Source of the DNA: Siphonodentalium dalli
Lineage: Eukaryota; Mollusca; Scaphopoda; Gadilida; Siphonodentaliidae
Direction: 5' to 3'
DNA length: 64,000 bases
Assembly (NCBI GenBank): GCA_032622095.1
Contig: CP136064.1
Coordinates: 250,353,984-250,417,983, forward strand
Positions 33,662-46,798 of this stretch are shown here, one piece after another. Under the pieces are notes generated by a model. It was not told the DNA's origin, searched no databases, and worked only from the letters and a program-made list of their open reading frames with translations. Each line of letters opens with the position of its first letter. Positions within the stretch are counted from its first letter, which is position 1. The position numbers and the translations under genes were made by a program.

Positions 33662-34269
33662 ATATCTCTATTCCATGAACACGATCTTGTGTCAAAATAT
33701 CCCCAACTAGCAGCAATCTGCTTTGTCTGAGATGGTCTTTCTAAGTTGCACAAAACACAGACGGCGTAGTCCATGATGGTTCCAGCGCAATCGTACTGAT
33801 CTAGATCTTCGGGCCTGTTCCTTTGCACCCAGAACAACGATGCATTACCGTGACCAGTCGCAAGCCTCAGATGCGAGTTTGGCACAGGTAGCGATGAGAG
33901 GAAGTCAGGACCACACCTCTGGTCTCTCCACGTGATCAAATTGGAACATTTACGCAATTTAAACCCATGTTCGAGGTCTTGGGCAAAATCAGATCTTTTC
34001 CATAACATAACACCATGCATTTGTCCGCAAACTCCAACGCATGCTATATTACCAAGTTCAGTTTTCTTTTCCACAATTTCCATACATTTTCTGAATGCAA
34101 ACATTATTTTTGTTGGCGACTGTTCGAAATGTCGAGGCGAGCCATCGATTATGATGTCCGAGCTAGTTTGAACTTGTGCATCTGCCACAATTCTCTGAGA
34201 CCCGTCAATGATAGTGACCTTGACCGATGTCGTTCCAAAGTCAATCCCCAGAATATGTGCGTGCTCCAT
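33662..34269 (-). CDS. SHPK: Sedoheptulokinase, exon 1 (N-terminal)
   Basis: SHPK phosphorylates sedoheptulose to sedoheptulose 7-phosphate, feeding the non-oxidative pentose phosphate pathway in the cytosol. The exon encodes residues 1-202 plus two bases, donor gtgagt after 33662. Seen: 'ILGIDFGTTSVKVT' (6-19, FGGY N-terminal phosphate-binding loop), 'VGVCGQMHGVMLW' (78-90), 'LITWRDQR' (111-118), 'ATGHGNASLFW' (137-147) and 'AASWGYFDT' (186-194). I chose the ATG at 34269 because the protein then begins just before the LGIDFGTTS core, as in the family; an in-frame ATG at 34293 would add eight residues. With exons 2-4 (31079-31263, 23983-24180, 22853-23268) it makes 468 aa, the family length, with all phases matching and no stop. 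Introns are 2.4, 6.9 and 0.7 kb. It appears functional. Confidence 0.95.
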
Positions 34270-34317
34270 CCTGCGATGAAATTTATCAAACAATGGTCGG
34301 ATTCAGTATATAATTAA

Positions 34318-34426
34318 AGATACAGATGGCCTTCACGATGGGTATTGTAAAAATAGTCGTTAAAACCACCTTAAACAAAAAGAATATTAAAATATAGACA
34401 TATTTTTTTCTTTTATACCAATCATA
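34318..34426 (-). mobile_element. Fragment of the AGGCACGGGCGGCGTTC TTAA family just upstream of SHPK
   Basis: TTAA at 34314-34317, then AGATACAGATGGCC; further in, 'tattaaaatatagaca' and 'ttataccaatcataaatg' match 62560-62600 ('agtaaaatatagacag', 'ttataccaatcagaaat'). It starts about 50 bp upstream of the SHPK ATG, so it likely forms part of the promoter or 5' UTR. Confidence 0.65.
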
Positions 34427-34920
34427 AATGAAAGTGTCAATGACACTGTAGCTCAACTTAGGTAGGGGAATAATTTAATGGTTGACAGTAAATGGAGGAA
34501 TAGGAAAGGTGTTAATGAAAAGATAGCCACCAGCGGCCATGTTTTTTGGCAGAATGACCCAAAATGATTCGTTCCCATCTACATGTCAATGTCAACAGCC
34601 ATGACAGATCTCATAATGATCTGACCAAATGTACGACCTGTAGCCTGTGCCAAAGGATTTAGTCATGCAAAGAATACAATCCAAGATGGCTGCTGGCGGC
34701 CATGTTTTTTGGCCGAACGACCCCAAAATGACTCGTTCCCATCTACATGTCAATATTAACATCCATGACAAATTTCATGATGATCAGACGAACAGTACGA
34801 CCTGTAGACCGCGCCAATGGATTTAATTTTGAAATCCAAGATGGCCGCCAGGGGCCATGTTTTTTGGCCGAATGACCTCAAAATGACTCGTTCCCATCTA
34901 CATGTCAATGTCAACATTCA

Positions 34921-36910
34921 TGACAAATTTCATAAAGATCAGACCAAAGGTACGACCTGTAGCCCGCGCCACAGGAAATTGTTGACGGACACACGCACAC
35001 ACGGACGACGGACGCCAACCCATGTAGTCCAGGATATATTGGTCGACCTCTGCACCCCCCCCCCCCAGGACTTAACTTCACCCCACTAATTTTCTTCCTT
35101 AAAGTCTCCTCTAATTTTTTTCACTTGTTAACAAGAAAAATGAAAGTGTCAATGACACTGTAGCTCAACTTGGAAAGGGAATAATTTAATGTATTACAGT
35201 CAATGGAGCGATTAGGAATGTGGAAAGTTGAATGTCTAATACTAGTTTATAGACATGAAGAGAAAAGTAAAATCCAAGATGGCTGCTGGCGGCCATGTTT
35301 TCGGCCGAATGACCCCAAAATGATTGTATCCCATCTACATGTCATCGTTAACATCCATGACAAATTTTATGACAATCAGACTAAAGGTACGACCTGTAGC
35401 CTATGCTAAAGAATTTAGTCATACAAAGAGTAAAATCCAAGATGGCTGCTGGCGGCCATGTTTTTTGGCCGAATGACACCAAAATGACTCGTTCCCATCT
35501 ACATGTCATTATTAACATCTATGACAAATTTTATGACGATCAGACTAAAGGTACGACCTGTAGCCCATGCTAAAGAATTTAGTCATACAAAGAGTAAAAT
35601 CCAATATTAACAACCATGACAAATTTGATGATGATCAGACGAACAGTACGACCTGTGGCCCATGCTAATGGATTAAATTTTGAAATCCAAGATGGCCACT
35701 GGCGGCCATGTTTTTTGTCCGAATGACCCCAAAATGACTCGTTCCCATTTACATTCCAATTTCAACAGCCATGACAAATTTTATGATGATCAGACTAAAT
35801 GTACGACCTGTAGCCCGTGCTAAAGGATTTAGTCATACAAAGAGTAAAATCAAAGATGGCTGCTGGCGGCCATATTTTTCTGCCGAATGACCCCAAAATT
35901 ACTCGTTCCCATTTACATTCCAATTTCAACAGCCATGACAAATTTTATGATGATCAGACTAAAGGTACGACCTGTAGCCCGTGCTAAAGGATTTAGTCAT
36001 ACAAAGAGTAAAATCAAAGATGGCTGCTGGCGGCCATGTTTTTTGGCCGAATGACCCCAAAATTACTCGTTCCCATCTACATGTCAATATTAACATCCAT
36101 GACAAATTTGATGATGATCAGACTAAAGGTACGACCTGTAGCCCGTGCTAAAGAATTTAGTCATACAAAGAGTAAAATCCAAGAAGGCTGCTGGCCGCCA
36201 TGTTTTTTGGCCGAAGGACCCCAAAATTACTCGTTCCCATCTACATGTCAATATTAACATCCATGACAAATTTTATGATGATCAGACGAACAGTACGACC
36301 TGTGGCCCGTGCTAATGGATTAAATTTTGAAATCCAAGATGGCCACTGGCGGCCATGTTTATTGGCCGAATAACCCCAAAATTACTCGTTCCCATCTACA
36401 TTCCAATTTCAACAGCCATGACAAATTTGATGATGATCAGACTAAAGGTACGACCTGTAGCCCGTGCTAAAGAATTTAGTCATACAAAAAGTAAAATCCA
36501 AGAAGGCTGCTGGCCGCCATGTTTTTTGGCCGAATGACCCCAAAATTACTCGTTCCCATCTACATGTCAATATTAACATCCATGACAAATTTGATGCTGA
36601 TCAGACTAAAGGTACGGCCTGTAGCCCGTGCTAAAGGATTTAGTCATACAAAGAGTAAAATCCAAGATGGCTGCTGGCGGCCATGTTTTTCTGCCGAATG
36701 ACCCCAAAATTACTCGTTCCCATTTACATTCCAATTTCAACAGCCATGATAAATTTTATGATGATCAGACTAAAGGTACGACCTGTAGCCCGTGCTAAAG
36801 GATTTAGTCATACAAAGAGTAAAATCCAAGATGGCTGCTAGCGGCCATGTTTTTTGGCCGAATGACCCCAAAATTACTCGTTCCCATCTACATGTCAATA
36901 TTAACATCCA
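34921..36910 (+). repeat. Higher-order repeat, copy 1 (1,991-bp period)
   Basis: From the divergent monomer with 'cataaagatcagaccaaagg' through the C-run and 'cttcaccccactaattttct' module and about ten monomers. Copy 2 begins at 36911. I see only about two differences: one C in the C-run, and ggcccatgc versus gacccatgc. Confidence 0.9.
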
Positions 36911-38900
36911 TGACAAATTTCATAAAGATCAGACCAAAGGTACGACCTGTAGCCCGCGCCACAGGAAATTGTTGACGGACACACGCACACACGGACGACG
37001 GACGCCAACCCATGTAGTCCAGGATATATTGGTCGACCTCTGCACCCCCCCCCCCCCAGGACTTAACTTCACCCCACTAATTTTCTTCCTTAAAGTCTCC
37101 TCTAATTTTTTTCACTTGTTAACAAGAAAAATGAAAGTGTCAATGACACTGTAGCTCAACTTGGAAAGGGAATAATTTAATGTATTACAGTCAATGGAGC
37201 GATTAGGAATGTGGAAAGTTGAATGTCTAATACTAGTTTATAGACATGAAGAGAAAAGTAAAATCCAAGATGGCTGCTGGCGGCCATGTTTTCGGCCGAA
37301 TGACCCCAAAATGATTGTATCCCATCTACATGTCATCGTTAACATCCATGACAAATTTTATGACAATCAGACTAAAGGTACGACCTGTAGCCTATGCTAA
37401 AGAATTTAGTCATACAAAGAGTAAAATCCAAGATGGCTGCTGGCGGCCATGTTTTTTGGCCGAATGACACCAAAATGACTCGTTCCCATCTACATGTCAT
37501 TATTAACATCTATGACAAATTTTATGACGATCAGACTAAAGGTACGACCTGTAGCCCATGCTAAAGAATTTAGTCATACAAAGAGTAAAATCCAATATTA
37601 ACAACCATGACAAATTTGATGATGATCAGACGAACAGTACGACCTGTGACCCATGCTAATGGATTAAATTTTGAAATCCAAGATGGCCACTGGCGGCCAT
37701 GTTTTTTGTCCGAATGACCCCAAAATGACTCGTTCCCATTTACATTCCAATTTCAACAGCCATGACAAATTTTATGATGATCAGACTAAATGTACGACCT
37801 GTAGCCCGTGCTAAAGGATTTAGTCATACAAAGAGTAAAATCAAAGATGGCTGCTGGCGGCCATATTTTTCTGCCGAATGACCCCAAAATTACTCGTTCC
37901 CATTTACATTCCAATTTCAACAGCCATGACAAATTTTATGATGATCAGACTAAAGGTACGACCTGTAGCCCGTGCTAAAGGATTTAGTCATACAAAGAGT
38001 AAAATCAAAGATGGCTGCTGGCGGCCATGTTTTTTGGCCGAATGACCCCAAAATTACTCGTTCCCATCTACATGTCAATATTAACATCCATGACAAATTT
38101 GATGATGATCAGACTAAAGGTACGACCTGTAGCCCGTGCTAAAGAATTTAGTCATACAAAGAGTAAAATCCAAGAAGGCTGCTGGCCGCCATGTTTTTTG
38201 GCCGAAGGACCCCAAAATTACTCGTTCCCATCTACATGTCAATATTAACATCCATGACAAATTTTATGATGATCAGACGAACAGTACGACCTGTGGCCCG
38301 TGCTAATGGATTAAATTTTGAAATCCAAGATGGCCACTGGCGGCCATGTTTATTGGCCGAATAACCCCAAAATTACTCGTTCCCATCTACATTCCAATTT
38401 CAACAGCCATGACAAATTTGATGATGATCAGACTAAAGGTACGACCTGTAGCCCGTGCTAAAGAATTTAGTCATACAAAAAGTAAAATCCAAGAAGGCTG
38501 CTGGCCGCCATGTTTTTTGGCCGAATGACCCCAAAATTACTCGTTCCCATCTACATGTCAATATTAACATCCATGACAAATTTGATGCTGATCAGACTAA
38601 AGGTACGGCCTGTAGCCCGTGCTAAAGGATTTAGTCATACAAAGAGTAAAATCCAAGATGGCTGCTGGCGGCCATGTTTTTCTGCCGAATGACCCCAAAA
38701 TTACTCGTTCCCATTTACATTCCAATTTCAACAGCCATGATAAATTTTATGATGATCAGACTAAAGGTACGACCTGTAGCCCGTGCTAAAGGATTTAGTC
38801 ATACAAAGAGTAAAATCCAAGATGGCTGCTAGCGGCCATGTTTTTTGGCCGAATGACCCCAAAATTACTCGTTCCCATCTACATGTCAATATTAACATCC
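36911..38900 (+). repeat. Higher-order repeat, copy 2
   Basis: Near-identical to 34921-36910, offset 1,990-1,991. It ends within 'acatccatgacaaattt', after which it runs into ordinary monomers, so the duplication joint lies in a monomer, as expected for unequal exchange. Confidence 0.9.
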
Positions 38901-40819
38901 ATGACAAATTTGATGATGATCAGACTAAAGGTACGACCTGTAGCCCGTGCTAAAGAATTTAGTCATACAAAGAGTAAAATCCAAGAAGGCTGCTGGCCGC
39001 CATGTTTTTTGGCCGAATGACCCCAAAATTACTCGTTCCCATCTACATGTCAATATTAACATCCATGACAAATTTTATGATGATCAGACGAACAGTACGA
39101 CCTGTGGCCCGTGCTAATGGATTAAATTTTGAAATCCAAGATGGCCACTGGCGGCCATGTTTTTCTGCCGAATGACCCCAAAATTACTCGTTCGCATTTA
39201 CATTCCAATTTCAACAGCCATGATAAATTTTATGATGATCAGACTAAAGGTACGACCTGTAGCCCGTGCTAAAGGATTTAGTCATACAAAGAGTAAAATC
39301 AAAGATGGCTGCTGGCGGCCATGTTTTTTGGCCGAATGACCCCAAAATTACTCGTTCCCATCTACATGTCAATATTAACATCCATGACAAATTTGATGAT
39401 GATCAGACTAAAGGTACGACCTGTAGCCCGTGCTAAAGAATTTAGTCATACAAAGAGTAAAACCCAAGAAGGCTGCTGGCCGCCATGTTTTTTGGCCGAA
39501 TGACCCCAAAATTACTCGTTCTCATCTACATGTCAATATTAACATCCATGACAAATTTTATGATGATCAGACGAACAGTACGACCTGTGGCCCGTGCTAA
39601 TGGATTAAATTTTGAAATCCAAGATGGCCACTGGCGGCCATGTTTATTGGCCGAATGACCCCAAAATTACTCGTTCCCATCTACATTCCAATTTCAACAG
39701 CCATGACAAATTTTATGATGATCAGACTAAAGGTACGGCCTGTAGCCCGTGCTAAAGGATTTAGTCATACAAAGAGTAAAATCCAAGATGGCTGCTGGCG
39801 GCCATGTGTTTTGGCCGATTGACCCCAAAATGACTCGTTCCCATCTACATCTCATTATTAACATTCTTGACAAATTTGATGATGATCAGACTAAAGGTAC
39901 GACCTGTAGCCCGTGCTAAAAAATTTAGTCATACAAAGAGTAAAATCCAAGAAGGCTGCTGGCCGCCATGTTTTTTGGCCGAATGACCCCAAAATTACTC
40001 GTTCCCATCTACATGTCAATATTAACATCCATGACAAATTTCATGATGATCAGACGAACAGTACGACATGTGGCCCGTGCTAATGGATTGAATTTTGAAA
40101 TCCAAGATGGCCGCTGGCGGCCATGTTTTTTGTCCGAATGACCCCAAAATGACTCGTTCCCATCTACATTCCAATTTCAACAGCCATGACAAATTTTATG
40201 ATGATCGGACTAAAGGTACGACCTGTAGCCCGTGCTAAAGGATTTAGTCATACAAAGAGTGAAATCAAATATGCCTGCTGGCGGCCATGTTTTTTGGCCG
40301 AATGATCCCAAAATGATTCGTTCCCATCTACATGTCATTATTAACATTCTTGACAAATTGTATGATGATCAGACTAAAAGTACGACCTGTAGCCCGTGCT
40401 AAAGAATTTAGTCATACAAAGAGTAAAATCCAAGATGGCTGCTGGCGGCCATGTTTTTGGGCCGAATGACCCCAAAATTACTCGTTCCCATCTACATGTC
40501 AATATTAACATCCATGACAAATTTCAGGACGATCAGACAAACAGTACGCCATGTAGCCCGTGCTAATGGATTGAATTTTGAAATGCAAGATGGCCACTGG
40601 CGGCCATGTTTTTTTACCGAATGACCCCAAAATTAATCATTCTGGTCTAAATGTTGATGTCAACAGCTATGACAAATTTCATAATGATCCGACCATTAGA
40701 CTGCATTGTTGACGCCTTACGTACACACGTACACACGTACACACACACACACGTACACACGGACGACGGACGACAAAGCCATGGCAATAGCTCAAACTTT
40801 ACAAAGTAAAGTTGAGCTA

Positions 40820-43000
40820 AAAAGTGGCCGCAGAGACTCCAGACAAGATGGCGTCCATCATGGCGGCCATTTTTTTGTAATGCACCAGGTCTCTTTGATC
40901 GCCATTATAGTAAAGATGATAGCACATGCGGTCTTGTTTTCCGCTCGATTCGTTATGCTAATATACAACCCTTACAAATTAGCCAAAAATCCGACACCAG
41001 ATTCCAATATGGCGGCCAAGATGGCCGCCGAAATGTGAAAATATGCTATTTTTCTGACATGTTACCACCTTTCGTTTGTCTCTGTGGGAAAATGTTAGAA
41101 TTTTTGCGTCATGTTATACATTTATCATATAGAGGAGTCATTGGCGAACACACTGGGACCATAATATGCATTCATTGCGGGATATTTTTGTCCGATATCA
41201 CGTTTTCCCAAATGCCGGTATCATAGGTCAAAGCCGAATCTCCGTTAATAACGCGATGTTATATTTCGAATCAATGAATGTTATTGCTATTATAGCAACA
41301 CACATGCATATATATTTGCAGGAGATACTCGAGCTAGGATTCCTCTTATACCTGAGTTGAGGAATATTTACCCAAATCCAAGATGGCGGCCAAAATGGCC
41401 ACCAGAAATAAAAAATCGCCGAAAATCGCTGATTTTAACATCAATGAGCATTGTTGTCATGACAACTCCACACCTGCGTACTATTGTAAGTTGGGAACAC
41501 TTAGGCGAAGAACTTTCCTTGTAGCATATACAAACAAAAGTCCCCCAAATTCAAAATGGCGCCCACAATGGCGGACAGATTTTGAAAAATCACCGAAATT
41601 CCCTCATATTCACATCATTATTGTCGAGACAACTCCATCCATGCGTACAGTTGAGTTGGACATACTGAGGTGAAGTAATTACCTTACATCTCATGCAAGA
41701 AATGGTTTTCCAAATTGAAGATGGCGGCCAAAATGGCGACCGAAATTTGAAAACAAGTCTACATTCCTTTACTTTCTTACGATGGGCGTTATTGTTTCGC
41801 GATTTCTATCCACCATTACATGTTGATATGGAATAGGGATATGAAGTATTCATTAGGGTTTGGCAATTGATACTCACAGCCAAGATCGCTGCTAAATTGG
41901 CGGCTAGAAATTGAAAAGAAATCGATATTTTCACATATTAATTTCAACTTTTTGTCATAATATCGGTATTTATGGACGAAACTGTACATAAACCATCTGC
42001 TAGTTCAACTTAAAGGTATAAAAACGCATAACATAGCTCGTATCCTTCTGGAAAGATGAAAAACCACCATAAATATCGCGATGTGGCATTTCGAAATCCA
42101 GTCTCCACTTAGCACCGATAATGGCCGTAAGCGAGGTGCGCCGAATAGTTATATCAGAACAATTACCTGATAACAGATTCTGATTTGCCACGTCCATAAT
42201 TATCTGGATCAGCTTCCATTTCTTTGTCTGATAAATCTAGGTCGCTCACACCGACAAATTATTCACCACTTCCTGGGAGTAGGGTCCCTCTAATCACAAC
42301 GTTTCAAACAATTCATTTTCCGGTGTCTAGCTTACGATTTTAAATATATGCTAAATATGATATTTGTGCGTCATCTTGAACTAGGAAGGCATATGGCCGA
42401 TGAGTATACAAGCTTACAGAAGGTTATCTCTATGTATGTGTCTCATACCCCATGGGATAACGACATGTACACCTGGCGAACCAGTTAGCTAGTCACTTCT
42501 CAATAGATTGTTTATCAACTCACAAACTCAGCGAACGCATTGGCATATGTGGACAACTTCGACAGTGTTTCGAAGGTTGCTAGCTGTCTCATTCCCTTGG
42601 ACAGATGTCTATCTGCTAAGGAGAAGACCCTAGTGTACAGACTACCCACACTTCTTGACCATTATCCGAAGCAAACTGTGTGAGGCCCCGCAGTTGTCTC
42701 GTCGAATATCTCCCAGCAGAGAAGAACAATGCTCGCGGTGCTAGTTTGTGGACATGCGCCATGATACTGGGAATGAAATGGGCCACTGTATACACCACCC
42801 CTACACCGTGTGCATGTTTAAGATATCGAATGGCATGCGTGTCGGTTTTATTTGGTGTGGTAAGATTGTATTTCCACATCCGTTTCGAAGCCTTTCTGAT
42901 TCAACTACGTACACTTTTGCCTGGAAAATACTATACTAGCCTCCCTCAAAACAGTCGGATGGACTAAAGGATAATGTCTTAAAAGCATGAATGTATGCGT
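40820..43000 (+). repeat. Giant palindrome, left arm (~2.2 kb)
   Basis: The reverse complement of 43410-45208 plus 50889-51326. The outer part is nearly identical ('gtggccgcagagactccaga', 'acgcgatgttatatttcgaa'), the inner part more diverged but co-linear ('cggtgctagtttgtgg' at 42738 against its inverse near 43655; 'gtacacctggcgaacc' at 42467 against 43927). Rich in 'caagatggcggcc'-type words. Open frames in it have no recognised domain. Confidence 0.85.
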
Positions 43001-43409
43001 GTTTTGTTATCCTCTCTCGGGGTTAGGGTCAGTATGTGGGCGATATTATTCAAGAAAATGTCAGGAACTGTGGTGCATTTATTTCACTATGTATTTAAAG
43101 AACAATTTACAGTCTCGATGGCAATGGCTGTGGACGTTGGGGAACGCGACCTTTATGATCATATAGCTTTATATATATAACTTTAGAATATAGTAGTTAA
43201 TGTCTCATGCAGGAAAATGGTCGCATTGGTGATGTTACCAAGAAATGACTTGGTGTACCAACGTTTGTTGAACTGAATGCAAGAGCTCATCAACGCAACA
43301 TTCCTTTGGATGTTCTTCGCGTTGAACATTTCACCCTTTTGTTGATGGCATTTGTACATTCTTACAACCATACCACCCAGCGTGAGCATGACATATCAAC
43401 CAACTATCA
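43001..43409. other. Central loop of the giant palindrome
   Basis: About 400 bp without clear mirror symmetry. No recognised frame; the 68-codon frame on the minus strand at 43183-43389 is not identifiable. Confidence 0.5.
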
Positions 43410-45208
43410 AAGGTATCGCCTTTAAGACTACACCCCAGTCTTGGTGGGGCTTATACAGCAGTAGCCAATGGCATACTCCTGGTCCAGTTGTTTAAGAACG
43501 GCTTCCAAACGGATGGGAACATACACTCTTAGCATACAAGGAAGGCAAAGCCACACATGCGATCCTGTCGGAATCTAAATCATAACAAAATGAGGGGCGG
43601 TGCAGTCATGGTCCAATTTCATTTGCACTGTCATGACACATACCCACAAACTAGCACCGTGTGTATTGTTATCATCTGCTTGGATCTGTTCGGTGAAACG
43701 ATTGCTGGACGCCAACAAGCTTGTTCTTATGATCATGTTCAAGGAGTTTGGGTATATTATGCATTATGGTCTTCTACGGCTACGCCTAAGCAGATATACA
43801 TCCGTCAAATGTCGGGCTTTCAACATTCGAAGCCATATACAAAAGTTGTCCGGGTACGTCAGTGCATTAAATGAGTATGTGAATTGATAAACCATATATT
43901 GAGAAGTGGCTGTTTGGGAAGAACACCAGGTGTACACGTTGTTATCCCCATTAGGTCACCAAAGCTGACAATACGCAGATAGATAGGTCCTTCTGAAAGC
44001 TAGTATACGCATCGACCGAATACCTGTATAGTGTATCGCACAAGATGACGCATATACCCCATATGTAGCATCTGAATTATACCATAAGCTATACCACGAA
44101 TGAAGCTCGCTAAGAATTCCAAGTTTTCGAAACAAACACGTGAGCTGGACACCGGCATATGTATTGTTTGAAACATTCCGATTAGTGGCACACTCCTACA
44201 AAGAAGAGTCGTGAACTGTTGTTGTGAGTGAGATAGATTAATCTGACGAAGAGATGGAAACGAATCTAGATAATACTGAATGTGGCAATTCAGAATAAGC
44301 TCAGGTACTGTTGTTTTGATTCTTGGAAGTCATAATATGACTATTCGGCGCACCTATATACGGTTACGGCCAGTATGAGCCCTTAGTGGAGAATGGATTT
44401 TGAAATGCCACATTGCGATTGTGGGTTTTCATCCTTCCAAAATGCTACGACTTACATTGGAACTAATAGATGGCTTATATTATGTACCGTTTCGTTTATA
44501 CAAATCAATATTATGACAAAAAGTTGAAATTACTATGTGATAATATCGGCTTCTTTTCAATTTCTGCCTGCCAGTTTGGCCGCCGTATTGACTGTGAGTA
44601 TCACTTGCCAAACCATAATGAACAATTCATACATATCAACATGTAATGGTGGGTAGAAATCGCGAAACATAACGCCCATCCTAAGAAAGTAAAGGAATGT
44701 AGGCGTGTTTTCAAATTTCGGTCGCCATTTTGGCCGCCATCTTCGATTTGGAAAACCATTTCTTGCATGAGATGTAAGGTAATTACTTCACCTCAGTATT
44801 TCCAACTCAACTGTACGCATGGATGGAGTTGTCTCGACAATAATGCCCAATGATGTGAATATGAGGAAATTTCGGTGATTTTTCAAAATCTGTCCGCCAT
44901 TGTGGGCGCCATTTTGGATTTGGGGGACTTTTATTTGAATATTGTACAAGGAAAGTTCTTCGCCTAAGTGTTCCCAACTTACAATAATAAGCAGGTGTGG
45001 AGTTGTCATGACAATAATGCTCACTGATGTTAAAATCAGCGATTTTCGGCGATTTTTTATTTCTGGTGGCCATTTTGGCCGCCATCTTGGATTTGGGTAA
45101 ATATTCCTCAACTCAGGTATAAGAGGAATCCTAGCTCGAGTATCTCCGGCAAATATATATGCATGGGTGTTGTTATAATAGCAATAACATTCATTGATTC
45201 GAATATAA
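43410..45208 (-). repeat. Giant palindrome, right arm, inner part
   Basis: The inverse of about 41262-43000. It breaks off at 'attgattcgaatataa' (45208), exactly where the left arm continues 'acatcgcgtta'; the remainder of the arm resumes at 50885. Confidence 0.85.
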
Positions 45209-45309
45209 AACCCTCATATTGTCTAATGACTGTAAATGGAAAATAATTGTGAAGTATTCAGATCATGGGAAGAGAAATAAAGAAGATAAATAAATTGATG
45301 ATATATAAC

Positions 45310-45716
45310 TATATAAATCCCAAATGATACCATAAAGTAAATGTTCATTTGGTGTTGAATGCTGACATATATAAGTGTAGATTATTGTGTGACACCCATT
45401 TATTTAATAATGTCTGCCCATAATGTGAATTTCAATTTAAACAATGATTCCAAAAAGTAAATGTTCATTTGGTGTTGAATGCTGATATTATAACTGTAAA
45501 TTATTATGTGACAACCATGTGTTGAATAATGTCTGCTCATGATGTGAATGTCTTTGTAAATCCCAAATGCAAAAGATACCATAAAGTAAATGTTCATTTG
45601 GTATCGAATGCTGACATATATGATTGTAAATTATAATGTGACACCCATATATTGAACAATGTCTGCTTATGGTGTGACTTTCAATGTAAAACCCTCATAA
45701 CAAGTAATGACTATTT
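45310..45716. repeat. Tandem repeat, ~123-bp unit, 3 copies
   Basis: 'ccNaaaagtaaatgttcattt', 'ggtgttgaatgctgacat', 'tgacacccat' and 'aataatgtctgctcatgatg' recur in order near 45335, 45455 and 45582. This could be the 5' region of the LINE. Confidence 0.8.
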
Positions 45717-45719
45717 GTA

Positions 45720-46798
45720 AAAAAAAATCCATTTATTACCCACCCAAAAAGAAAATAAACCCAACCTTACTGTATTATATCACACATATACAATTTGACC
45801 ATGTTCAATCCAAGCAGCATAAACTTCACAACATTGTCCAGTACATTAAGGTTGTAAAACCAACAAATATGATCGACCCTCCCAAAATCAACAAACTTAA
45901 AATGTTTGAATAATACGCTAGATTGTGAGCGCACCCTTAGGATCAGGGGTTACGGTGAAGTTGGAAATATTGGTTTATTTTGAGACTCACATTGTCACTA
46001 GTCATGTTGATTAATGAGAGGGGTTGCATTACTACCGGCACGGGCCAGTGCACTGCTATAGTCTTCTTATACACAATACCATATTAGAATAATCCAAGAA
46101 GAATCATACGTTGATAAACTTCATTCGACTTCAACATCTATCAGAACACAACGCGAGTATGTCGAACACAATAACGCTTGAAATCAATACTGAGCAGTGG
46201 GTCAAATCTATCACCACCTGCATGATGAATAGAACATGTCAGTTCACATCAAACTGCCACATTTATCCCGTGAAACACGATGGATATCATTGGTAGGTCA
46301 GACACAAGTTATTGTGACCCTAATCATACCAATCTTACACGTCGTGACTTTGTAATATTCCGATTCCATGTCATTTTTGGCCAATTTGCATACGCAGGAC
46401 TACGCGTACATGATCCAACTATGAAATCAGGCCGTGTGGGTTTTTTTTTTTTCATTGTTTGTATCCCCCAACATTAATATTAACCAACATGTATATCAGT
46501 CACCAGATTAGTTCAACATGTTTGCCAATATTATTGGGTCTTCGTTAACAGTATTGTCTGTCGTGTCTTATATTAGCCTTTGCTGTATATATATATATAA
46601 TGTATACCTCCTATCAACTGCTTTGTTTACATATACTCATGCTGTGAATATTTATGCTTTTTGAATTAATATATATGTATGACAAGGATGTGCGAGAAGG
46701 GACGACAAAGAAACAACACTTCTGTGTGATTCAACTAATTGGAAAATTAAAAACCAGGGGCAAGCGAGATAACTCTAAATTTAACATAGGCACTATTG
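45720..46798 (+). other. Probable LINE 5' region
   Basis: No convincing ORF1. A 61-codon open frame at 46111-46296 follows no recognised domain. A T run (46441-46452) and a TA-rich stretch are present. It is immediately upstream of the endonuclease frame. Confidence 0.4.

Larger units (their letters stand above)
34427..40819 (+). repeat. 6.4-kb satellite array, 164- and 155-bp monomers
   Basis: Dozens of tandem monomers, each with 'ggccgaatgaccccaaaat', 'actcgttcccatctacatg', 'acatccatgacaaattt', 'gtacgacctgtagcccgtgc' and 'aagatggctgctggcggcca'. Type A (gctaaaggatttagtcatac...) is 164 bp, type B (gctaatggattaaattttga...) is about 9 bp shorter; A-B pairs give 319-bp steps and A-B-A blocks 483 bp (39157 to 39640). 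The array opens with the module 'gtgtcaatgacactgtagct' and closes with acacacgtacac-type repeats and 'gtaaagttgagct'. Short open frames in it repeat with the monomer and are not genes. Confidence 0.95.

Noticed and set aside
34817-39822. Family of repeated 60-120-codon proteins on + strand
   Set aside because: The frames recur with the satellite monomer and have the same boundaries in every unit; stops and starts belong to the repeat. No splice or domain support.
42616-43887. Genes in the giant palindrome interior
   Set aside because: Several 60-105-codon frames exist on both strands, but frames of the two arms do not stay open in parallel and no family is recognised.
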